A stretch of DNA of 9,202 nucleotides from Planctomycetales bacterium (GTDB taxonomy: Bacteria; Planctomycetota; Phycisphaerae; SM23-33), in contig DAOVFI010000078.1 of NCBI GenBank assembly GCA_030673005.1, forward strand, positions 1-9,202. The letters run 5' to 3'. The notes under the pieces were generated by a model. It was not told where the DNA came from. It did no database searches and was given only the letters and a program-made list of their open reading frames with translations. The stretch's first letter is position 1. Each line of letters opens with the position of its first letter. Shown here piece after piece: positions 4,046 through 9,202 of this stretch. The position numbers and the translations under genes were made by a program.

Positions 4046-7000
4046 CTACTCCCCCAGCGGCTCGTCTCGCTTTACCACGTCTTCTGGGCTTACCCATTGT
4101 CCCGTCCGCTGCCATCTTATGACTCGCCGGATGTCGTTACCGATAAGGAACAGGCTCGGAACGACCAGCAGTGTCAGCATCGTCGCGAAAATCAGTCCGA
4201 ATGCGAGTGATACCGCCATTGGTTTGAGAAACTGCGCCTGGAACGACCGCTCGAACAGCAGCGGCATTATGCCCGCAACGGTGGTCAGCGTGGTCAGGAT
4301 TATCGGTCGAAAGCGGGCCCGGGCGCCCTGCTCGGCAGAGGCGAACACGCCGCCGCCGGAGCGAACACCGCGATTGATACAATCGATCAGAACCAGCGAA
4401 TCGTTGACCACGATGCCCGCCAGGGCAACCATGCCGAACGTGCTCAGCAGCGTTACGTCGAAGCCGAGCAACTGGTGCCCGATTATCGCGCCGACCAGCC
4501 CGAACGGGATCGCAACCATTATGATTATCGGCTGGGCGTAACTGCGGAACAGCGCCGCAAGGATCGTATAGATTGCCAGCAGAGCCATCGGGAACCACAC
4601 CATCAGCGCGCTTAACGTTTCGAGAAGTTGCTGCCGTTGTCCACGCAGGTCGATTTTCAGCCCCGGATACGTAGCCTGCAATTCGGAAAAGAAGCCGCTG
4701 TGGCTGAGTTCCTTGAGTATTTCTTCGGCGTTTGCGGTTTCTTCGTCTATGTCGGCGGATACTGTAACAACGCTGTTTCGCCCGACGCGCCGCAGCGTGC
4801 TGTAACCGCTTTCCATCGTTACATCGGCCACTTCATCGAACGGCACCTCGGCACCGTCGGGCGTGCGGATACGCATATTTTCGACGTCGGCGAGGCTCCG
4901 TCGCTGATGGGCCGGGTAGCGGACTATGACCTTAACCTCGTCGCGACCGCGCTGGATCTTCAGGCTCTCGCTTCCGTAGAAGGCGTCGCGAAGTTGCGCT
5001 GCGAGCATCTCAAGCGTAATGCCCAGGTTATCGGCTCCGGGGCGGAGGCTGACCTTCATCTCCATCTTGCCCGGCAGCGCGTCGTCGTCGATGTCGCCGA
5101 CACCATTGAATTGCCCCAGGCGTTCCTTGAGGCGCTTTGCGACGGGCTTGAGGAAATCGGTGCTGGGTCCCAGCAGGCGTATCGAGAAAGGCGCTCCGCC
5201 CGGCCCGGGGCGGAACGAACCGAACTTCAGACTGGTTGCGTCGGGTATCGGACCGGTGTTCTTCCGCCATAATCGAACCAGTTGTTCGCTGTTGATTTCA
5301 CGCCCCCTGCATTCGGTCGGCGACAGTTCGACTATCACCTGGCAGAGGTGCGAACCGGTGCCCCCCCCGCTGTGACCGCCGTGCTGACCGAGCAGCGAAT
5401 AGACTCGCCTGACTACCGGCTCGCCGTCCTTGCCCTTTATCTGTTTGTTAATCCGCATCACCCCGGCGGTAACCTGGCGGGCGACCTGGCTGGTCCGTTC
5501 AAACGCCGTACCCGTCGATAAGGTTATCTTGACGCGGATTATGTCGCTGTCGAAGTCCTTGGGAAACGCGACGAACGGGATATGCCCGGACCGCCACGCC
5601 CCCGCCACCAGCAGCGTTACGGCCAGTGCCGCCGAGACTGTTACATAGCGGTACTGGGTTACCAGACGATATGTGCGTGTGAAAGGTCCGTCGATGAACC
5701 AGCGAACAGCCTTGTCGATACGGGTGCGGATCGTCTCGGCCAGCCGGGGCGGCGAACCGTCGGCGGCGTGATGCCGCCTGATCGCGAGCAGACTGTGGGC
5801 CAAGTGCGACGGGAGAATAAAAACGCACTCCACCAGCGAGAACCCCAGCGCGATAATAACAACGACGGGTAATATCTCGATGAACCTGCCCATCACGCCC
5901 GGGATGAACAACATCGGCACGAACGCGACCCACGTGGTTATTACGGCCGCCACTACCGGCATCAGGACGCTGTGCGTGCCGTCGATGGCGGCGAGGCGCG
6001 GCAACTGACCCCGCTCCATGGATGTATAGACGTTTTCGCCGACCACTATCGCGTCATCGACGATCAGTCCCAGCGCCATTATCAGCGCGAACATGCTCAT
6101 CATGTTCAGCGTCATGCCCGACAGGTTCATCACGAGGATCGCCCCCAGCAGCGAGACGGGAATACCCATCGCCACCCATAACGACAGGCGGACGCCTAAA
6201 AACAACCACAGGATTACAAACACCAGCACCAGGCCCCACAGTCCGTTGCGAACCAGCATGTCCAGGCGGTCGTTGATCGGCTTGGACAGGTCCGACCATG
6301 TCTCCAGCGTTATGCCTTCGGGCACTTCCGTTTTTTTGCGCTCGACGTATTTACGGACCGCATCGGCGATTTTAAGGCTGTCTTCGTCGCCGGTCTTATA
6401 GACGCTGATCATGGCGGACGGCTTGCCGTTAAACAAACCCCCGACGTCCACGTCTTCGAAACCCTCGCGGACGGTTGCAACGTCGTGCAGGCGAACGACG
6501 GCGCCGTCGGGCCTGGACAAAACGACGATATTGCGGTACTCCCCGGCCTGTTCTTTCCGTCCGATAATGCGGATGGTCCGTTCGCCGCCGCGAGTCTTGA
6601 CGTTGCCGACCGGAAGGTCGAAACTGCTCCGCCGAATCGCCTGGGCGATGCGCCCGAGCGTAAGGTTATACCGGCGAAGTGCCTCCTCGGATACCTCCAC
6701 GACGATCTCATAGTTCCGAACGCTGACGACGTTGACCTGGGAGACCTCCGGCATATCGTTGATCTCGTCGCGGATGTCCTCTGCCAGTTCCTTCAGCGTC
6801 CGCTCCGGCGCATCGCCGGAAACGGCTATGTTGACAACGTGACGGGTGATAGTTATCTCGACGACGGCGGGGTCTTCGGCGTCGCGTGGAAAATCGATCT
6901 TGTCCACTTCACTCTTGACGTCGTCGAGCACCTTGCGGGAGTCGGCGTCGGTATCCAGTTCCAGCATGACCACGCCGGCGCCCTCGCGGCTGCTGGAGGT

Positions 7001-7240
7001 AATCTCTTTGACGCCCTCCGTGCCGGTGAGGCGGTCTTCGATTTTCAGACAGATACTCTGCTCGATGTCGGAAGGGCCGGCGCCGGGATAGGGTACTGTA
7101 ACGGTGATAATATCGACGCTGAACTCGGGCAGCAACTCGCGAGGGATAAGCAGCGCCGCAGCCAACCCGCCGCCCAGGATAAGGATCATGAGCATGTTGG
7201 CGGCGACCGGATTGAGCACCATTCGGCGAATTACGCTCAT
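4046..7240 (-). CDS. RND-family efflux permease (AcrB-like, HAE-1 type)
   Basis: At 1064 residues this is the normal length for an inner-membrane proton-driven RND pump, which exports drugs or other amphiphiles with a periplasmic adaptor and outer-membrane channel. It opens with TM1 (11-31, 'NPVAANMLMILILGGG'). The first porter loop contains 'YPGAGPSDIEQSICLKIEDRL' (in part). TM2-6 lie at about 332-478, including TM4 'GLIVDDAIVVGENVY' with the proton-relay pair D395-D396. TM7 is at about 532-549, a second porter loop follows, and TM8-12 lie at about 878-1036. In TM10, 'GIVVNDSLVLID' places N946-D947 where AcrB has K940-N941, so the relay lysine is missing; this variant is familiar to me in non-AcrB RND branches. 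A Gly-rich stretch at 619-629 is encoded over a run of eight G. The gene follows the adaptor with 11 bp between stop and start. Family certain, substrate unknown. Confidence 0.96.
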   Translation of the reverse strand: MSVIRRMVLNPVAANMLMILILGGGLAAALLIPRELLPEFSVDIITVTVPYPGAGPSDIEQSICLKIEDRLTGTEGVKEITSSSREGAGVVMLELDTDADSRKVLDDVKSEVDKIDFPRDAEDPAVVEITITRHVVNIAVSGDAPERTLKELAEDIRDEINDMPEVSQVNVVSVRNYEIVVEVSEEALRRYNLTLGRIAQAIRRSSFDLPVGNVKTRGGERTIRIIGRKEQAGEYRNIVVLSRPDGAVVRLHDVATVREGFEDVDVGGLFNGKPSAMISVYKTGDEDSLKIADAVRKYVERKKTEVPEGITLETWSDLSKPINDRLDMLVRNGLWGLVLVFVILWLFLGVRLSLWVAMGIPVSLLGAILVMNLSGMTLNMMSMFALIMALGLIVDDAIVVGENVYTSMERGQLPRLAAIDGTHSVLMPVVAAVITTWVAFVPMLFIPGVMGRFIEILPVVVIIALGFSLVECVFILPSHLAHSLLAIRRHHAADGSPPRLAETIRTRIDKAVRWFIDGPFTRTYRLVTQYRYVTVSAALAVTLLVAGAWRSGHIPFVAFPKDFDSDIIRVKITLSTGTAFERTSQVARQVTAGVMRINKQIKGKDGEPVVRRVYSLLGQHGGHSGGGTGSHLCQVIVELSPTECRGREINSEQLVRLWRKNTGPIPDATSLKFGSFRPGPGGAPFSIRLLGPSTDFLKPVAKRLKERLGQFNGVGDIDDDALPGKMEMKVSLRPGADNLGITLEMLAAQLRDAFYGSESLKIQRGRDEVKVIVRYPAHQRRSLADVENMRIRTPDGAEVPFDEVADVTMESGYSTLRRVGRNSVVTVSADIDEETANAEEILKELSHSGFFSELQATYPGLKIDLRGQRQQLLETLSALMVWFPMALLAIYTILAALFRSYAQPIIIMVAIPFGLVGAIIGHQLLGFDVTLLSTFGMVALAGIVVNDSLVLIDCINRGVRSGGGVFASAEQGARARFRPIILTTLTTVAGIMPLLFERSFQAQFLKPMAVSLAFGLIFATMLTLLVVPSLFLIGNDIRRVIRWQRTGQWVSPEDVVKRDEPLGE

Positions 7241-7248
7241 GGGACTTT

Positions 7249-7255
7249 CTCCTAA
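7249..7255 (-). promoter_or_regulatory. Ribosome binding site of the RND gene overlapping the adaptor stop
   Basis: TTAGGAG on the minus strand contains the adaptor TAG stop (7252-7254) and lies 8 nt before the permease ATG at 7238-7240. This arrangement favours translational coupling and fixed stoichiometry of pump and adaptor. Confidence 0.8.
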
Positions 7256-8703
7256 GGCGCAGGCGCCGTGGACGGGCTTTTTTTCGCAGGTCTGGTAATT
7301 GCAACCGGACCACCCGTAGCGGATGGGAACCTATCGACGGGTTTGACCTTCCTGCCGATGACCGGCTTGGCGACCGGTCCGATCACTACGCGGTCGGATT
7401 CGCTGATTCCGCCGTCGGGCAGGATTATCGCTTCTTCATTGGTGAACCGGGCGACACTGACGGGGCGTTTGTGAAGACGATAGTCGATAACAACCTTGGC
7501 TTTCCCGTACCACAGGAACTCAATCCTCGGCGCCGCTTTGACCGCAACGTACACGCTTCCGTCGGGCAGGATCGCCTCGCGAGGAAGGACGTAGGCGCCG
7601 GGCACCTTCCTGCCCGCGATCGTAACCTTGCAGAACATGTTCGTTTCCAGCATCGGTACGGCAGCGCCGTCGGGATTATTCAGTTCCGGGTTCTTCACGC
7701 GGACTACGAGTGTCGCCGTCCGAGTTTTGGCTTCAAGACCGGCCTCGATACGCTCGACACAACCGACCCACGTAATCGGCCCGGCGTTTTTCGACCGGCG
7801 CCACTCGACCCGCGCTTTGATCCGCCGGGACGGGTTCTTCGGCAAATCGCCATGCTTGCATAACTCCAGCAACTCCGGGTCGAGCCATTCAAGGTCGGTC
7901 GCAAGGACGGAAACCGGCACTTCCATTACGTCGGTGCCGTATATCTTCCCGCACACGCCGCCGGCCCTGGCCGTCTGACCAACCTCGATACGGCTCTCGA
8001 GCACCCGCCCAGTTACGGGACTTCGGAGCGTGCAGCGGTCGAGATTAACCTTCGCCTGGTCCAGTTCCGCCCCTGCCGATGCGAGTTCGGCATCGAGCCG
8101 CCTTCGCTGGGACCTGATAAGCGCCAGGGAATTGAGGATTTTCTGGAGTTGGCTCTTGCGAACCAGCAGCGTCTCGCGGGCAAGGTCCACTTCGTTCTCG
8201 CTGGCGGCGTTCTTCTCCAGGAGTTTGACGGCCTTTTTGAGTTGCTCGCCGGCGAGTTCCACACGCTCCGACTCGATTTTTCTCGACTCTGTAAGGTTCT
8301 TTTGCTCCTGTACCAGTTGGGACAGCTGCGCCTTAATCAAGTCGATCCGCCGCTCTGCCCGCTTAACCGACAGGTCGTAATCCGTCCGGTCGATGCGAAA
8401 GAGCACCTGGCCCTTGCGGACGTACTTGCCGGAGAGGAAATTGGGCGCCTTTTCGACGACGATGCCGCCGACCTGAGGTGTGATTTCCATTTGGACGCGC
8501 GGGCGCGCCGAACCGTAACCGACAATCTCCACGCGGTAATTCAGCCTTGGCCGGATCGGCGGGGCAAGGACCTTAGGTATCACCTTTCCACCCTTGCGCT
8601 GCTCAGGCCGGGTTCGGTGTACAAAAAGTAAATAAACCAACAGGCCCGCCACCGCCAGAACCACCAGCGAAAGAACTATATTCAACAGTACACGAATCTT
8701 CAT
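7252..8703 (-). CDS. Periplasmic adaptor (HlyD/MFP family) of the RND pump
   Basis: From the ATG at 8703 the protein has 483 residues. A transmembrane anchor (about 8-28) has no lipobox cysteine, so it is anchored by this helix. The first lipoyl half is at about 72-106 ('ITPQVGGIV' through 'GQVLFRID'), followed by a long alpha-helical hairpin (about 108-221). The second lipoyl half (222-250) has 'LRSPVTGRV' and 'VGQTARAG', and beta-barrel and membrane-proximal domains run to about 445. The tail (446-483) is Lys/Pro/Ala-rich and probably disordered. It should join the permease encoded next to an outer-membrane TolC-like channel, which is not in this window. The hairpin, about 110 residues, is long for an RND adaptor. 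A GTG ten codons upstream (8733) has no ribosome binding site, while AAAAGGCGG (8712-8720) suits the ATG. The upstream gap to the cyclase gene is 87 bp. Confidence 0.93.
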   Translation of the reverse strand: MKIRVLLNIVLSLVVLAVAGLLVYLLFVHRTRPEQRKGGKVIPKVLAPPIRPRLNYRVEIVGYGSARPRVQMEITPQVGGIVVEKAPNFLSGKYVRKGQVLFRIDRTDYDLSVKRAERRIDLIKAQLSQLVQEQKNLTESRKIESERVELAGEQLKKAVKLLEKNAASENEVDLARETLLVRKSQLQKILNSLALIRSQRRRLDAELASAGAELDQAKVNLDRCTLRSPVTGRVLESRIEVGQTARAGGVCGKIYGTDVMEVPVSVLATDLEWLDPELLELCKHGDLPKNPSRRIKARVEWRRSKNAGPITWVGCVERIEAGLEAKTRTATLVVRVKNPELNNPDGAAVPMLETNMFCKVTIAGRKVPGAYVLPREAILPDGSVYVAVKAAPRIEFLWYGKAKVVIDYRLHKRPVSVARFTNEEAIILPDGGISESDRVVIGPVAKPVIGRKVKPVDRFPSATGGPVAITRPAKKSPSTAPAP

Positions 8704-8711
8704 TTCCAATA

Positions 8712-8720
8712 CCGCCTTTT
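8712..8720 (-). promoter_or_regulatory. Ribosome binding site choosing the ATG at 8703
   Basis: AAAAGGCGG on the minus strand lies just before the ATG at 8701-8703, about 11 nt from its AAGG core. The alternative GTG at 8733 is preceded only by an AT-rich stretch with no purine-rich site. Confidence 0.55.
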
Positions 8721-8747
8721 CACCCAACCACACGACGGTATCATGGT

Positions 8748-8753
8748 AATATA
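8748..8753 (-). promoter_or_regulatory. Weak candidate -10 box for the efflux operon
   Basis: TATATT sits in an AT-rich patch (about 8747-8760) between the cyclase stop and the adaptor start. No good -35 is found 16-18 bp upstream, so this is only a possible promoter; read-through from the cyclase gene is the alternative. Confidence 0.2.
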
Positions 8754-8790
8754 AATTTCCCCATGTTGCACGCAGGTGATCAAGAGCCTT

Positions 8791-9202
8791 TCATCCGGTG
8801 CAGGCGAACTCCTCGTTGAGGCGGTCGCCGATGAACATGTGTCCGGGCGCGTGCGTGATTGCAATATCAATGGCCCCGGCGGCGAGGGCATGGCCGAGAG
8901 CCACCTGGCTGGTTACGCCGCAGGCCCAGAAGACGGGTAATTCGCCGGCGCGAATGGTAACAGCCTGACCCCAATCGGGCTTTTTCAAGTCCGCGATGCC
9001 CAGGACCGACGGGGCGCCGTGGTGGATCGGAGGGCCGTGGACTTTCTCGTACGGGCGGGTAACTTCATAGGCCTCTTCGATGCGGTCGCGGGGGATGGGG
9101 CGCATCGTAACGACCAGTTTGCCCCCGAAAGGACCGGCAGAAACAGTGTCGCGCGTCGTGCGGTACATCGGCACGTTAACGGCCTGCTCGACGTGCCTCG
9201 GC
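8791..9202 (-). CDS. D-glutamate cyclase / DUF1445 family enzyme, C-terminal part
   Basis: The frame is open to the right edge, so this is the last 136 complete residues of a longer protein. The GTG at 9174 is internal because the preceding codons read 'PRHVEQAVN', continuous with 'VPMYRT'. The motifs 'NVPMYRT', 'AGPFGGKLVVTMRPI', 'GDPxHIG'-like 'HGAPSVLGIADLKKPDWG', 'PVFWACGVTSQVAL' and 'ITHAPGHMFIGD' match the family formerly called UPF0317/DUF1445, or putative hydro-lyase (YcsI-like). Members of this family are annotated as D-glutamate cyclases, converting D-glutamate to 5-oxo-D-proline. The 'WACGVT' and 'THAPG' segments are the conserved active-site region. The bacterial activity may differ from cyclase. 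It ends at TGA 8791-8793, 87 bp before the adaptor gene, with no obvious functional link to efflux. Confidence 0.88.
   Translation of the reverse strand, partial: PRHVEQAVNVPMYRTTRDTVSAGPFGGKLVVTMRPIPRDRIEEAYEVTRPYEKVHGPPIHHGAPSVLGIADLKKPDWGQAVTIRAGELPVFWACGVTSQVALGHALAAGAIDIAITHAPGHMFIGDRLNEEFACTG

Noticed and set aside
4628..5272. 214-codon plus-strand ORF opposite the RND gene
   Set aside because: It overlaps conserved permease sequence on the other strand and its translation shows no family features.
6485..7255. 256-codon plus-strand ORF opposite the RND gene
   Set aside because: It is antisense to a clear RND permease coding region, with no recognisable domain and no ribosome binding site; long antisense frames are expected in GC-rich genes.

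Overview
The window reads as chromosomal DNA of a Gram-negative, moderately GC-rich bacterium. A member of the Planctomycetota, probably Phycisphaerae-like, is the best guess. This is inferred from the style of two adjacent proteins (a membrane-tethered helix-turn-helix protein and a small single-pass membrane protein) and from the short palindromic repeats between genes. An LPS-type kinase, an OmpA/MotB peptidoglycan-binding lipoprotein and a tripartite efflux pair all imply an outer membrane. No 16S or other taxonomic marker is present, so the assignment stays tentative.

Layout from left to right. (1) Positions 1-567, + strand: the C-terminal end of a DUF4139-type protein whose start lies outside the window. 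(2) Positions 561-689: a short convergent intergenic region packed with palindromic repeats that touch the stop codons of both flanking genes. (3) The minus strand carries an OmpA/MotB-like lipoprotein (692-1537), a membrane-tethered MerR/excisionase-like HTH protein (1670-2500) and a small membrane-anchored protein (2553-2975). The last is preceded by a very good sigma-70-type promoter (TTGCAG, 17 bp, TATAAT; 3031-3059). The small membrane protein and the HTH protein are 52 bp apart and probably form one transcription unit. (4) A WaaP/Kdo-kinase-like gene (3222-3902) follows, with two different intergenic repeat families upstream (3927-4043). (5) A two-gene efflux operon encodes a periplasmic adaptor (7252-8703) and an RND permease (4046-7240). 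It is tightly coupled: the permease Shine-Dalgarno overlaps the adaptor stop codon. No outer-membrane channel gene is present. (6) At the right edge is the C-terminal part of a D-glutamate cyclase / DUF1445 family enzyme (8791-9202).

Functionally, most of the window concerns the cell envelope: efflux, a lipoprotein bridging outer membrane and peptidoglycan, core-sugar phosphorylation, and two inner-membrane proteins of unknown job. Automatic ORF calling would start four genes too far upstream. The preferred starts here rest on ribosome binding sites, a promoter inside an over-long ORF, and intergenic repeat translated as false N-terminus. No tRNA, rRNA, CRISPR array, insertion sequence or integrase was seen. 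The least explained items are the membrane-tethered HTH protein with its small membrane partner, and the repeats placed exactly at gene ends.
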